Shown here in pieces: positions 1-11,760 of a stretch of DNA of 64,000 bases. The notes beneath the pieces are model-generated. The model saw only the letters and a program-made list of their open reading frames with translations, was not told the origin of the DNA and searched no databases. The translations under genes and the position numbers were made by a program. The stretch's first letter is position 1. Each line of letters begins with the position of its first letter. Source of the stretch: Stomoxys calcitrans (Eukaryota; Arthropoda; Insecta; Diptera; Muscidae); the NCBI RefSeq assembly GCF_963082655.1, contig NC_081554.1, positions 51,090,750 to 51,154,749 on the forward strand, given 5' to 3'.

Positions 1-340
1 CCTGAAGTAATATCAGCATCGTGGTAGAGTACGATTTTGTATGAGCGCCCCATAATGTCAAGCATTTTGAAGGAGGCTATCGCGATATTCGGGTCAATGG
101 GTCTCGTTCAGATCCACACATATTATTAATTTTGTATTGGTTATCTACATTCAAAATCGTATTTCAAAGCGACCACTTGGGATTCCGCAGGTCCTCCTGT
201 GTCCATCCCAAATTGAGGGTGAAAAGTGTACTCTACTACCGAAGACCTTTGATTTCTGTCCTATTTTCTCCTGATCGGCCTTCATGTATTATTTCATATA
301 ATTCATATATTTTTTAATACCATTTTTTTGGGCTACTATC
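1..340 (-). repeat. Degenerate Helitron-like tandem array, left window edge
   Basis: No gene is recognisable. Short phrases typical of the array at 620-1750 recur here (for example a block near 225-275 with an 'accgaagacctttgatttct'-type unit), so this looks like an older, diverged part of the same repeat. The left boundary lies outside the window. The 61-codon open frame at 132-317 resembles nothing and is treated as noise. Confidence 0.4.
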
Positions 341-620
341 CTGGGAGGGGGATTGCCCTCTGACACGCCCTTTGATTTGAGTACAATAAGTACAATAAAT
401 TCTCGGCTATCCTACATGACAGTTTGACGTTGCATGGCATGACAATCCAATGGCAGCCCGTTGTATATACCTGATTGACCCGATGAATTCCTTCATCGGC
501 AAGGGCTGATGCCTCATAGTACCACACACTGCTACAACAACAACAGCAACAACGTTGCATTTATTGGGAGGAGAGGGTCGCTCCCCCCGACGCATTGAAC
601 CAAACGACAATTTATTTGAG
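340..620. repeat. Short interspersed insertion with CAA-rich tail (possible SINE-like element)
   Basis: This block interrupts the Helitron-like array and has unrelated composition. It ends in a CTACAACAACAACAGCAACAA-like triplet run around 530-553, as expected for the tail of a retroposed element. Just before the tail is a hairpin-like stretch near 480-510 (GATGAATTCC / TTCATCGGC). I see no clear target-site duplication and no coding potential. Its identity is uncertain; it could be a SINE or the 3' end of a non-LTR element. Confidence 0.3.
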
Positions 621-1755
621 TCTTTTATTGTCGCGATCTAATGTCCTGCGGAACGGTATTATGTGACCCATATACTTGAATCCTTACACAACCCTTAGAT
701 TCGAAATATATTTCCATAGACCTTTCTTTGAATTGTCATATTATGCCGATCGAACTACACGTCCTATCGAAGGGTATGTAGTGGATGAGCCGGTCCCAGA
801 CTCTGTACCCTAATTGGGCATACCAAATTCGTAGTCAACTCCCAAAGACCTTTCATTCGATACCCATTTTGTGGCGTTGGATATTTATTTATGCCCGTTT
901 TGAGGGTTTTTGGGGTTAGGAAGGCCCCGCAGACACCTTGGACCAAATTCTTATATCAGATGTGTACTCAACTTCCGAATATCTTTCGTTTGATACCCAT
1001 TTTGTCCCAATCGGTAAATATGACCTGTTGAGGGGTTTTGGGTGGTGAGGAGGCGCCTCAGACACCAAGAATAAGTTTCTATATCACCATTGGATTCTAC
1101 CTTGAAATAGCTTTCATTTGATATCCATATTGTCCCAATCGGTAAATTTGTCCTGCTGGGGGGTTTTGGGGGGAGAGCCCTCAGACCAAAAAATTCATTT
1201 TTGTAGCAGATTTGTTTTTTACTTTTAAATACCTGTTGAAAGTGTCCTGTTGGATGGTGCTTTTGGGGGTGAGGGGCGCCCTCCGACACTTAGGGTAACA
1301 TTTTAAAGCCAAGTTCATACTCTACTCTTAAATACCTTTCATTTGATACCCATATTGACCAAAGCGACAAAAGTGTCCTCTTGGGGCTGGTGGACCCTCC
1401 CGAAAACGAAGAGTGAAATTTGTATACCAAATTCGTACTCTCCTCTTAAATATCTTTCATTTGATACCCATATTGTTCCAATCGGTACACATGTTCGTTC
1501 GGGTGGGTTTTAGGATGGGGCGTCCCCCCAAGTTATTTGACCCCAAATTTTTTTTCAATTTTGTATTTTTGGGGTACCATAAGGTGGCATACAAAATTTC
1601 GCTTAAATCGGTGCTCGCATCTCTGAGATCTGTCGTTTTTGAAAATTGTGGTATGGGATATAAAAAAATGTAGTACCCTGTTTTCACCGGAGGCCCAAAC
1701 TCCACCTGTGAATAACAAACAAACGCAATAATTTAATTTTTATACGATAGAAGAA
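620..1755 (-). mobile_element. Non-autonomous Helitron-like element, tandem array (minus orientation)
   Basis: Units of roughly 110-120 bp recur with the phrases CTTTCATTTGATACCCATAT, 'cccaatcggtaaat' and G-rich 'ttggggggtttt' blocks. The right end (1660-1750) carries the reverse complement of the element's 5' region, with 'aacaaacaaac' and a terminal 'tttttatac'. The same 5' region opens the plus-orientation copies near 16390, 46371 and 62668. No transposase reading frame is present. Assignment to Helitrons rests on the 3' terminus seen in the sister copy at 16390-17934; this copy's 3' end is not clear. Confidence 0.5.
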
Positions 1756-2313
1756 TATATCCAGTTCTTGACCGATTCGAACCGTACTTGGCTCAGAAGT
1801 CATAACAGAACACCAAATACAAAATTTCAGCCTAATCGGACAAAAATTGCGGCTTGTAAGAATTCAAGAAGTCAAATTGGGAGATCGATTTATAAGGGAG
1901 CTATATCAGTTTCTTGACCCGTTTTGACCGTACAGTTGTTAGGAGTTGTAACAGAACACCACATTCAAAATGTCAGCCAAATCGGACAAAAAGTTGTGGC
2001 TTTCAGGGGCCCAAGAAGTCAAATCGGAAGATCGGTTTACATGGGAGCTATATCCAAATCTGAACAGATATGGCCCATTTGCAATGCCCAACGACCTACA
2101 TCAATTAGAAGTATATGTCAAAATTTCAAGCGGCTAGTTTTATGCGTTCGACCGCTATCGTGATTTCGACAGACGGACGAACGGACATGGACATAGATCG
2201 AGTGTCGATACGATCCAGAATGTATCGACTTTTTGGGATCCCAGATCAATATTTCGAGGTCTTACAAACGGAATGACGAGATTAGTATATCCCCCCTCCT
2301 ATGGTATAAAAAT
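1745..2313 (-). mobile_element. DINE-1-like (Helentron-like) repeat, 3'-truncated
   Basis: It contains array units of the 'agatcggtttatatgggagctatat' type followed by a conserved core (2140-2313): a 'gacagacggacg' run, 'atatttcgaggtcttacaaacgg', 'attagtata' and the terminal 'cctatggtataaaaa'. Read in reverse, that core starts TTTTTATACC and continues to a TCCGTC-rich stretch. This resembles the Drosophila INE-1/DINE-1 core from memory. The array side is truncated against the Helitron-like element on its left. No coding capacity is evident. Confidence 0.5.
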
Positions 2314-2595
2314 AGTAGTAAAATATCTTAGGCGGATTTCTAAACAAACAATTGAATCAGTTGAGTTCATGCCAAGAGGTGTTTCAGAAGGCTGCCGGGG
2401 GCTCCTATCCTATTGAAGACTGCTTTCCGTAAATTTCTTTACGCTACAATTTTTGAGAACATCTTCAACACTTCCCTTCAACCGAGACCAAAATGTTGGA
2501 TTGCGAATTATTTGTCACATGTGAATTTAGGGGTACGAAATCGAAGAATATTTCTCCAAAACTTATGCCGTAGTTATTGTGCAGGAAAATCCAAT
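2314..2595. other. Anonymous non-repetitive stretch
   Basis: AT-moderate sequence with no recognised gene, repeat or RNA. Short open frames here have no recognisable features. Confidence 0.4.
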
Positions 2596-2725
2596 TCCAC
2601 CCAAGAACATTCCATTAAGGACAGCGCGAACACTGAGTGTTGTTCGTGATAAGCTCAATGATATGGGACGTTCTTTTTATTGCCGAGTACTAAAGGCTTT
2701 GCCGCAGAAGAATAGCTCTGAGACA
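2596..2725 (-). repeat. Degenerate fragment of the tRNA-derived SINE (body)
   Basis: It shares 'aagaacattcca', 'gataagctcaatgatatggg' and 'gccgagta' with the minus-strand SINE copies at 52771-53093 and 59783-60098. The tRNA-like head is missing, and the sequence is far more diverged than the intact copies, so this is an old fragment. Confidence 0.45.
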
Positions 2726-3519
2726 TGCTTACCACGAGCTACGGTGACCCTAGAGGGCTGTCCTGGGGAATTCAAGAACTGTCGGTGGACCCTTAAAGAT
2801 GGATGCACTCTGTGATGTTATAGAGAAGCTCGAAGACTTTTCCTTTCACAAAATCAAAGAATTGGACATTATTGACGGTTGCTTTCAACGACCAGAGTAA
2901 GTGATTTCTCATGCTTCTTGCTGCTCTATTTATATTCTCATGGAATACTCCATACACTTCTCAACATTCAAGCATATGGTCCTTCATGGATTAAGCCATC
3001 GGGACGGAAGTAGCAAACAAAAAAAAACACAAGAAATATTTCAATGTCCATTAAAAATGGCAGAAACAAAGAAACTAAGGGATATTAATGACAAATAAAA
3101 CTAAACTTGACATACACGCACATTTTAAGTGACCATAATCCCTGCCCAACAAAAAGAGTTGAGTGCTACCATAAGGAGACGTAAAAATTATAATGTCGTT
3201 GTCCACACAGAAGCCTTATTCTGGAAGCCATAAAACAAAACTAAAGACGCTATGGCATCGGTTGAGCTGTTATCGTCTAACATTTATCGAAAGTCTACTT
3301 ATAAAGTATTTACCCTGAAAGTCTATGAACATTAGCAAATACACACACACACTTTGAATGTGGTAGTGTGGTAACTGTCAACATGCAAACAGAACTTTAA
3401 ACTACAATACATTCATGGATACGGCTATACAGGAAGTAGTATGAAAAGTCGATGCAATAGACATAGGCATATTGTAATGCAAGGGGTAAATTCTTATCAC
3501 ATACATACATACTTTCCCA
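2726..3519. other. Anonymous intergenic DNA
   Basis: No gene or structured repeat seen. A short CA run lies near 3343-3352. Open frames are short and overlap no recognisable motif. Confidence 0.4.
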
Positions 3520-3750
3520 TGCACAATCCTTTAAGCAACAGGGAATACTTTTCCCACATCAATGAGTGCAAATAAACTATTCACGTTCTAGCTCAATGAT
3601 ATGGGACCTCCTTTTTTAGGCCGAGTTCGAACGGCGTGCTACCACCACGACAACACTGGATACCTAACAAATGTCGCCATCATTACAACATCCGAAAAAT
3701 TTGTTCTAATGTTTACGGCGGGATTTGAACCCAGTAGGGATCTAAAAGTC
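3520..3750 (-). repeat. Degenerate tRNA-derived SINE copy
   Basis: The order of blocks matches the intact minus-strand SINEs: 'aagcaacagggaa', 'cacatcaatgagtgca', 'agctcaatgatatggga', 'gccgagttcgaacggcgtgc', and a box B remnant 'gggatttgaaccca' at about 3720-3733. The head beyond box B is lost or unrecognisable. Confidence 0.5.
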
Positions 3751-3864
3751 AAGTTTCGACTATTCGATTAATCGACTTTTTGTGTAAAAAAGTCGAAAAG
3801 ATGACTTCGACTTTTACTGTTTAAGAAAGTCGATTAATGGACTTTGAAGTCAAACATGTAAAAA

Positions 3865-4965
3865 GGATTGGATACCGACCACTTCGGGTATATACGTAAA
3901 ACACCCCATAGAAGCTATATCGAAATATGTTCCGATTTGGACCAAATACTAATTTAGAATGAGATATAGGTCTATATGGCAGCTATATCTAAATCTGGAC
4001 CGATTTGGGCCAAGTTGCGGAAGAATGTCGTAGGGCCCAACACAACTCACTGTCCCAAATTTCGGCGAAAACGGACAATAAATGCGCTTTTCATGGCCCC
4101 AAAACCTTAAATCGAGAGATCGGTCTATATGGCAGCTATATCCAAGTCTGGACCGATCTGTACAATATTGCAGAGGTACCTCGAAGGGGGGCTTAAACTA
4201 ACTCACTGTCCCAAATTTCGGCGACATGGGACAATAAATGCGCATTTTGTGAGCCCAAAGCCCAAAATCGGCGGATCGGTCTATATGGCAGCTATATCCA
4301 AATCTGGACCGATTTGGGCCACGTTGCGGAAGAATGTCGTATGGCCCAACACAACTCACTGTCCCAAATTTCGGCGAAATCGGACAATCAATGCGCTTTT
4401 CATGGCCCCAAAACCTTAAATCGAGAGATCGGTCTATATGGCAGCTATATCCAAGTCTGGACCGATCTGTACAATATTGCAGAGGTACCTCGAAGGGGGC
4501 TTAAACTAACTCACTGTCCCAAATTTCGGCGACATGGGACAATAAATGCGCATTTTGTGAGCCCAAAGCCTAAAATCGGCGGATCGGTCTATATGGCAGC
4601 TATATCCAAATCTGGACTGATTTGGGCCACGTTGCGGAAGAATGTCGTATGGCCCAACACAACTCACTGTCCCAAATTTCGGCGAAATCGGACAATAAAT
4701 GCGCCTTTCATGGCCCCAAAACCTTAAATCGAGCTATCGGTCTATATAGCAGCTATATCCAAATCTGGACCGATCTGGGCCAAATAGCAGAAGGTTTTCG
4801 AAGAGCCTAACGCAACTCAAAATCGGACGAACATATATATGGGAGCAACATCTAAATCAGAATTGATTTCGAGCAAACTTATCAGATATTGTGGTAGTCT
4901 TCGGACAAGGAGTTGTGCAAAATTTTGGTCAGTAAATGCGCTTGCTTTGACTATAGAAGTAAAAA
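3865..4965 (-). mobile_element. DINE-1-like repeat, subtype B, with dimeric ~308 bp array
   Basis: Six units of about 153-155 bp start with 'cggtctatatggcagctat' at about 3968, 4121, 4273, 4430, 4585 and 4738. Alternate units are more alike, giving a ~308 bp dimer: 'gtcgtatggcccaacac' alternates with 'cagaggtacctcgaaggggg'. The left edge (3868-3960) matches, in reverse complement, the 3' part of the element at 34593-36107. The right edge abuts a non-LTR 3' end near 4966. The open frames here repeat with the array and are not taken as genes. Confidence 0.55.
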
Positions 4966-7050
4966 TCGGGCGATGCTTAGGTTAAAGTGGCAGTCTGCCA
5001 GAGACTCACTTAGACGTTTTCGCCCATTTTGTGATACCTCAGGAACAGAAGAAGGAAGATGCCTTCTAGTTCCAACCGTTGAACCATCCAGACCTAATAA
5101 CTTGGGAATGTTCACATCCGCTAAATCACACAGGTTCTCAAAGAGATTAGAACCTAAAAAAGAACTCCTTCCAACTGCTAGAGCCGGACACACACATGGA
5201 AGGTGTTCTATAGACTCTTCGTCTCCTTCGATGTCCTCACAGCTTCTCTTCTATCAGCATGTTTTCCGATTCGACAGTGACCTGTCATGACGGACACAAT
5301 GACTGAGACGTCTGTTCTAGCCAATGACAGCAAAGCAGTAGACCTCTTCATGTCAAGATTGGAATGCTCACAGCCCCTCTCTTTGTGACCATCTATCATT
5401 CCTTGTGCTTCGGGCCTGGTCCTGAAAACTTATCTTACATGTCACTAGAGGCATACCCACAGATGCCAGTGTCTCTGGAGTGTGTGGGGTAAATCCTAAT
5501 CTCGCAAGCTCATCCGCTTTACAATGGCCTGGGATATCTCTGTGGCCCGACACCCAGAACAAGTGAATTTTGAACTGTTCAGCCTCATCTCGTTGAGAGA
5601 TCTGCGACAGTCGAGCACGGTTTTTGTGTTCTGGAATACATTCTCCAGGGATTTAATGGCTGCCTGGCTGTCTGAGAAGATCTTCTATCTATCTTAGCCA
5701 TTCCACCACTTCCTTACTTACAAGGATCTCTGCTTGATACACACTGCAGTGGTCGGGTAACCTCTTCGATATGACCAGTTCTAGATCTTTAAAGTACACC
5801 CCAAAGCCCACCTGGTCGTTTAGTTTGAAACTATCCGTCTATGTAACTTCTGTCTCCAGGGATATCGTAGTTCCAATCGGTTCTATCAGGAATAGTGGTA
5901 CAGTAATTTTTATCAAAAAGCGCCTCAGGTAGGCTATAATCCGCATTGTCCGGAACATAGAATATTGTATTAAGGATAACACAATGTCCATAGCTGCCGC
6001 ATGTCCAATGAGAAAGCTCCCTTAACCTCACGGCAGTTGTCGCTGCAATTTGGGTAGCCACAATGTTCAGAGGCATAAGATGTAGCATTAAATTCAGTGC
6101 ATCAGATCTTGTCGTCCTTTGGGCGGATGTGATGCATAAACAAGTCATCCTTTGGATCCGGTTAAGTATTGAGCAGTAGGTGAATTTTTGAAGAGCCGTC
6201 CACCAGACCACAACACCATATAGCATAATAGGTCTGACAACTGCAGTATATACCCAATGCATGACACGCGGTCTGAATCCCCCAACTTTTGCCAATGGCT
6301 CTGTTGGAGATGTATAGGACAAGTGTGGCTTGGCTTGCCCTTTCCAAAATGTTGGATTTGAAATTCAATTTCCTGTCCAGCAAAATACCCAGGTATTTTG
6401 CGCTTTCTGTAAATGGAACCTTCTCTCCACCCAAGGCAACAGGTTCCACTGTAGACAACTTGTATCTCTTGCTGAAAAGAAGTACTTCTGTCTTGCACGG
6501 ATTTATACCCAGACCACTTTCGGTAGCCCACTTAGCTATTGCACATAGAGCTTCCTGAAGTATATCTCTTAGAGGGCTGGGAAACTTTCCCCTAACTGGA
6601 ATTGCCACATCATCAGCAAACGCGACAACTTTTATATATTTATCTTCCAGAGACAATAATATATTGTTAATGTGTATATTCCTAAGTAGGAGACAGTACA
6701 TCTCCTTGAGCAGTTGCTCTGCTGACCCATCTGTTGTAGATCCACAGACCCCATGCATCTTTTACTTAGTAAGGTATTAATAAAATTTCTTACGGTTGAG
6801 TTGATGCCTAGAAACTCCAACTCCTTCATGATTGACGTCGGTTTTACATTATTGAAAGCACCTTCAATGTCAAGAAATGCTACCATTGTATATTCCTTGA
6901 CAGCGAGAGAATCCTCTATGTAGCCGACTAGATCGTGAAGGGCTGTTTCAGTAGATTTGCCTTTACTATATGCATGCTGCTGCCGTGACAGGCGATCTCA
7001 AGGGATCTTTGCCCTAAGATATGTTTCTATCAACCTCTCAGGAGTGTGTT
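4966..7050 (-). pseudogene. RNase H-bearing non-LTR retrotransposon, family 1, ORF2 3' half (5'-truncated)
   Basis: Minus-strand remnant of a reverse-transcriptase polyprotein of the I/R1/LOA type. In coding order it has RT motif A 'FLDIEGAFNNV' (near 6880-6845), the catalytic 'FADDVAI' (near 6620), 'KYLGILLDRKLNF', and a thumb region with 'HWVYTAVVRPIMLYGVVVWW' (near 6270-6200). Next come an RNase H end with 'FWVSGHRD' and 'KADELARLG' (near 5560-5490) and a C-terminal 'CPAL...FFENL.DLADV' block (5190-5090). The 3' end near 4975 is rich in CCTAA-type sequence. Several frameshifts and a gap after motif A break the frame. The element stops within the RT at about 7050, as expected of 5' truncation. 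It is dead, and close to the plus-strand copy at 39150-42735. Confidence 0.8.
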
Positions 7051-8995
7051 CCTTGTATTTTCTTTTCTTATAATTTTCACAGATGGTGCATAATGACCCC
7101 GTGGTGAAAATATGGTACTACATTTTTTGATATCTGAAGGGGGGGGCGGACCCTCCCCCTTACCCTAATTTTCATCAAACGCCAGATCTCGGAGATGGGT
7201 GGTGCGATTTAAGCGAAATTTTGTGTGCCCTCATATATTGTAGTACCCTAAAAATAAAAATTTGGTATCCAAATTTTGGATGGGGTACCTAGGGGGGCTG
7301 CCCCACCCTAAAATCTACCAAACATATATTTACACCAATCACGACAATATGGGACTCAAATGAAAGGTATTTAGAATAAGAAAACGTATATGATGTCCAA
7401 TTGTCGGACCAAGTGCTAGGGGGACCACCCCAAGCCCAAAAACACCTCTAAATCGGACATATTTACCGACCATGGCAATATGGGACTCTAATGAAAGGTA
7501 TTGGCGAGTAGAATACGAATCTGATATCCAAATGTGGGACCACGTTTCTGGCGGTCCACCCCTTTCCCAAAACACCCCCCAAACAGGACTTATTTACTGA
7601 CCATAGGAATATGGGGCTTAAATAAAAGGTATTTGAATGTTGAATACGAATCTGATATACAAAACCACCAAAAACCATCCCCAAAGGGGACAAATTTACG
7701 ACCATACCAATATGGGGCCCACATGAGAGGTCTTTGGGAGTAAAACACGAATTTGATATCAATATTTGGGAAAAGTGTCTATGGGGCTACCCCACCCCCA
7801 CAACACCACCCAAATAGTAAGTATTTTCTGACTATTGCAAAATGAGGCTCAAATAAGAGGGGTTTTAGAGGGGAACACGAATCCGATATATATTTTCAAG
7901 GCCAACTCACTGAGTGACCGCCCATCCCCCAAAACACCCCCCAAGCCGGTCATGTTTGTCGATTATGGAAATATGGGGCTCAAATTAAAGGTAAGTAGGA
8001 GTAGACCACGTATCTGATATCAACATTAGGGGCCAACTGTCTAGCGGACGTCCCAACACCATAACAACCCCCAAATAGGACGGATTTTACTCACCAAAAC
8101 AATTTGGGTCTTAAAGAGAGTGGAACTAAATATTTATAGTTTTTAGGGCCAATACCCCAAACCGGACATATTTGCCGACTTTTGCAATAAGGAGTTTAAA
8201 TGAGATTAGAAAACGATTTTATTATCTAATTTTGAGGGAAATGGCAATATGCGGTTCAAATAAATGATATTTAGATATATGTGAATAGAGCACGTTGCTG
8301 ATATATTTTCCGGGCTTAGTGTTTGGGGGACCACCCCAATCCCCAAAACACCCCTAAGTCGGCCATACTTACCGACCATGTCAATGTGGAGCTTAAATGA
8401 AAGGTATTGGGAGGTAGAGCAAGAATTAATACCCACTTTCGGGATCAATCTTCTGGTGGTCTACCCCTTTCCAAAAATACCCCACAAACATCAATTTTTA
8501 ATGACCATCGCAATATGGGGCTTAAATAAAGGTATTTGGGAGTAGAATACGAATTTGATAGGTCCATGTATTTAGGGCATCACCCCTTTCCCAAAACACC
8601 CCCAAAGGGAAAAAAATTTTCGACCATGCCAATATGTGGCCTAAATGAATGGTATTTGAGATTAGAAAACGAATTTGATAACCTATTTTGGGGCCATGTG
8701 TTTTAGGGACGCCTCATTCTGTAAACTTCTCTTAAGTCAAGGGCAATATGGGATCTAAATAAATGGTATTTGAGAGAAGAGCACGATGCTGATATTTTTT
8801 CAGGGCCAAATATCTGGGGGACCACCTTTCCCTCGAAAACACCACTAAATCAGACATCATGAGAATATCGGGCTGAAATGAAGTATTTTAAGAATGAAGT
8901 ACACCTTACATCCAAACTTAAATTCGTAGACCAATAAAGATCATATGGGATTCAGATAAAGGTACTTATATAGTTAAACTATTGGTCAAGTTTCA
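7050..8995 (+). mobile_element. Non-autonomous Helitron-like element, tandem array
   Basis: It opens with 'ttttcacagatggtgcataatgac' and 'gatatctgaaggggggggcgg', then repeats ~110 bp units with 'atgggactcaaatgaaaggtattt', 'gaatacgaatctgatatcc' and 'ccaccccaa..cccaaaacacccc'. It is the near counterpart of the inverted copy at 44615-46370. Position 8569-8570 (TA) is the unoccupied equivalent of the MITE site at 44674 in that copy. No protein coding is evident. Confidence 0.5.
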
Positions 8996-8999
8996 TGGT

Positions 9000-9852
9000 A
9001 TTTCTTTAAGTAATTGTCGAATATAAATATTCCAAGATTTCTTGAGCCACTAGAGGGCACAATTCTTATCCGATTTGCCTGAAATTTTGCATGAGAGGTT
9101 TTATTATGACTTCCAACTGCTGTGCTGAGTATGGTTGAAATCGGTTCTTAACCTGATATAGCTGCCATTTAAACCGATCCGGGGTCTTGACTTCTTGAGC
9201 CTCTACAGGGAGCAATTCCTATCCGATTTGGCTGAAATTTTGTTTTGTTACGACTTCCAACAACTGTATTAAAAATAGTTCAAATCAGTCCATAACCTGA
9301 TATAGGTGTCATATAAACCGATCTGGGGTCTTGACTTCTTGAGCCACTAGAGGGAACAATTCCTATCCGATTTAGCTGGAATTTTGTTTTGTTACGACTT
9401 CAAACAACTGTATTAAGAATGGTTCAAATCGGTACATAACCTAATATAGCTGCCATATAAACCGATCTGGGGTTTTGACTTCTTGAGCCACTAGAGGGCG
9501 CAATTATTATTCGTCTGAAATTTTGTACAACAGCTAATCCCATGACCTTTAACATACGTGTCGAATATGGCATGAATCGGTTTATAGCCTATTGAAGCTC
9601 CTCTATAAACCGATTTCTCTATTTTACTTCTTCAGCTCCTAAAGTGAGCAATTCTCACTAGATTTGGCTGACATTTTACACAATTACTTCTACTATGGTC
9701 TCCAATATTCAATTCAATTATGGTCCGAAATGAAACATAACTTGATATTGTTCCAATAACATAGCAATTCTTTTGTTTTATCCTTTGTTTGCATAAAAAG
9801 AGATACCGTGACAAGAGCTCGACAAATGCGATCCATGGTGGAGGATATATTA
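9000..9852 (+). mobile_element. DINE-1-like repeat, subtype A (part 1, split by mariner)
   Basis: Units contain 'cttgagccactagaggg', 'atccgatttggctgaaattttg' and 'gatatagctgccatataaaccgat'. It ends in 'gatccatggtggaggatatatta', the pre-terminal part of the element's 3' end. The mariner copy follows directly, and the remaining terminus resumes at 10803. Confidence 0.55.
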
Positions 9853-10802
9853 TTGGGTTGCCTAAAAAGTAATTGCGGATTTTTTACAAGAAAGTAAATG
9901 CATTTTTAATAAAACTTAGAATGAACTTTAATCAAATATATAATTGCCATTTTGTTCGAAAACCTTTTGCCATCTTCCTGGCAAATTTAGTATTCCACGC
10001 TCATAGAACTTCTGGCCTTTATCTGCAAAAAACTGAACCAAGTGCGATTTTATAGCCTCATCATTGCCGAATGTTTTACCATTTAAGGAGTTCTGCAAAG
10101 ATCGAAATAAATGGTAGTCTGATGGTGCAAGGTCAGGGCTATATGGTGGATGCATCAAAAAGTTCCCAGCCAAGCTCACTCAGTTTTTGGCGAGTGACCA
10201 AAGATGTGTGCGGTCTAGCGTGGTCCTGGTGGAATATGACACCTTTACGATTGACCAATTCTGGTCGCTTCTCCTTGATGGCTGTATTCAATTTGTCCAA
10301 TTGTTGACAGTAAACATCCGAATTAATCGTTTGGTTCCTTGGAAGCAGCTCAAAATATACCACACCCTTCCAATCCCACCAAACAGACAGCATAACCTTC
10401 TTTTGGTGGATATCAGCCTTTGAAGTGGTTTGAGCTGGTTCACCATGCTTGGACCATGATCGTTTTCGACTAACGTTGTTGTAAACAATCCATTTTTTAT
10501 CTCCAGTTATGATTCGTTTTAAAAACGGATCGAATTCATTGCGTTTAAGGTGCATATCACAAGCGTTGATTCGGTTTGTTAAATGAATTTCTTTCAATAC
10601 ATGTGGTACCCAAATATCAAGCTTTTTCACCAGTCCAAGACTTTTTATGTGATAATGAACGGTTGATTTTTATATATTTAACTTCTCTCCTATCTCACGC
10701 TCAGTTACATGACGATCCAATTCGATTAATGCTTAAAATTTGCTTAAAATTTGTCAACGCCGACTATATGAAAAATCAGCAATTACTTTTTGGGCAACCC
10801 AA
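9853..10802 (-). mobile_element. Internally deleted mariner (Tc1/mariner) transposon
   Basis: Terminal inverted repeats begin TTGGGTTGCC at 9853 and end GGCAACCCAA at 10802. They are flanked by a TA duplication (9851-9852 and 10803-10804), the mariner target. The element is about 950 bp, short for a mariner (about 1.3 kb), and has lost the 5' part of the transposase gene. The outer ~85 bp on the left and ~50 bp on the right are shared almost exactly with the MITEs in this window, making it their plausible source lineage. It sits inside the 3' terminus of a DINE-1-like repeat. Confidence 0.9.
9925..10745 (-). pseudogene. Mariner transposase pseudogene (DD34D)
   Basis: The cut-and-paste transposase would bind the TIRs and integrate at TA. 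Visible from the N-terminal side: 'ALIELDRHVTEREIGEKLNI' and 'STVHYHIKSLGLVKKLDIWVPH' (remnant of the second helix-turn-helix region), catalytic D1 in 'ITGDKKWIVY', D2 in 'FHQDHARPH' and D3 in 'YSPDLAPSDYHLF'. After removing one extra base the D2-D3 spacing is 34 residues, the mariner signature. Defects are loss of roughly the first third of the N-terminal domain, one in-frame stop (TAA near 10665) and a +1 frameshift in a T run near 10165. The C-terminus is complete ('FEQNGNYIFD'). It cannot make active enzyme. Confidence 0.9.
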
Positions 10803-10841
10803 TAGATTCGGCGGGCCCAACTTAGCACGCTTTTACTTGTT
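10803..10841 (+). mobile_element. DINE-1-like repeat 3' terminus (part 2)
   Basis: The sequence 'gattcggcgggcccaactta' followed by 'gcacgcttttacttgtt' is the terminal hairpin and end of the element begun at 9000. It matches the termini near 61240-61285 and 36075-36107. Confidence 0.6.
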
Positions 10842-11169
10842 AGACATATCTTCTTCCAGTCGTTGAAGACGATTCCTATCTCCATTTTGGTTTTCTATTA
10901 CTTGGAGCAGCATACTTCTAGGCATTTTTAGGCATAATTTTGCGTTATAACAGTTGGTGTTGGACTGTTCAGTGCCAGCGCCGACAATTGACAGTATAAC
11001 ACTTAACAGGTGCTCAATCGGTGAGTTCAATACAGATGTTTGACAGAAAGAGACGATCTATTTACCTTTTTTTACTGCTCTGCCAATTGAGCGTTTGTGA
11101 TATAAACTTTCCAGTCAATTCTTTGCAATCGTTATACGGCCATTATTTTTCCAACCCTTAAATACGTTT
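10842..11169 (-). other. Unassigned block with a gag-like small open frame
   Basis: This does not match the other repeats here. On the minus strand a 65-codon frame (10833-11030) contains 'MPRSMLLQVIENQNGDRNR' followed by 'LQRLEEDMSNK', a charged, helix-prone start reminiscent of retrotransposon gag N-termini. Upstream lies A/T-rich leader-like DNA. I cannot identify it; it may be the leader and gag start of an LTR element, or chance. Confidence 0.25.
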
Positions 11170-11760
11170 GTGTGTGACAAGTTTCTGGAGAAAATTGCTC
11201 TAGTTGTAGGGCATAATTTTTTCTATATACCAAACTTCTATCAAACGAGCAAAAATTAAAGCTTCTAGGAACCGAACAAGGATGATCGAGAGACCGGTTT
11301 ACATGGGAGCCATATAAGGTTATAGACTGATTTGGACCGTAGTTGGCGCAGTTAATGTAAGTCGTAAAAGAAAACCGCATGCAAAATTTCAGCCAAATCG
11401 GACAAAAATTGCGGCTTGTGAGGGTTTAAGAAGTCAAATGAGAAGATCGGTTTATATGGGAGCTATATCAGGTTATTGACCGATTTTGGCCGTACTTGCC
11501 ATAGTTGTTGAAAATCAAAACAGAACTCTCGAGTTAAATTTAAGCCAAATCAGGAAAATATTGCGGCTTCTAGGGGCTCAAGAAGTAAAATCGGGAGATT
11601 GGTTTAAATGGGAGCTATATCAGGTTATAGACCGACTTAGACTGTACTTGGCACAGCTGTCGGAAGTCATAGCGGAACACTACATGCTTCCAAAGGCTCA
11701 AGAAGTCAAATCGGGAGATCGGTTCATATGAGAGCTATATCGTAATCTGAACCGCTATGG
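11170..11760 (-). mobile_element. DINE-1-like repeat, subtype A (part 1, split by family 2 non-LTR)
   Basis: Three to four array units ('aagtcaaat..gagatcggttt', 'gggagctatatcaggttat', 'caaaatttcagccaaatcgg') run to 'gagagctatatcgtaatctgaaccgctatgg'. The next piece of the element appears only at about 12982, after the family 2 retrotransposon. Confidence 0.55.
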
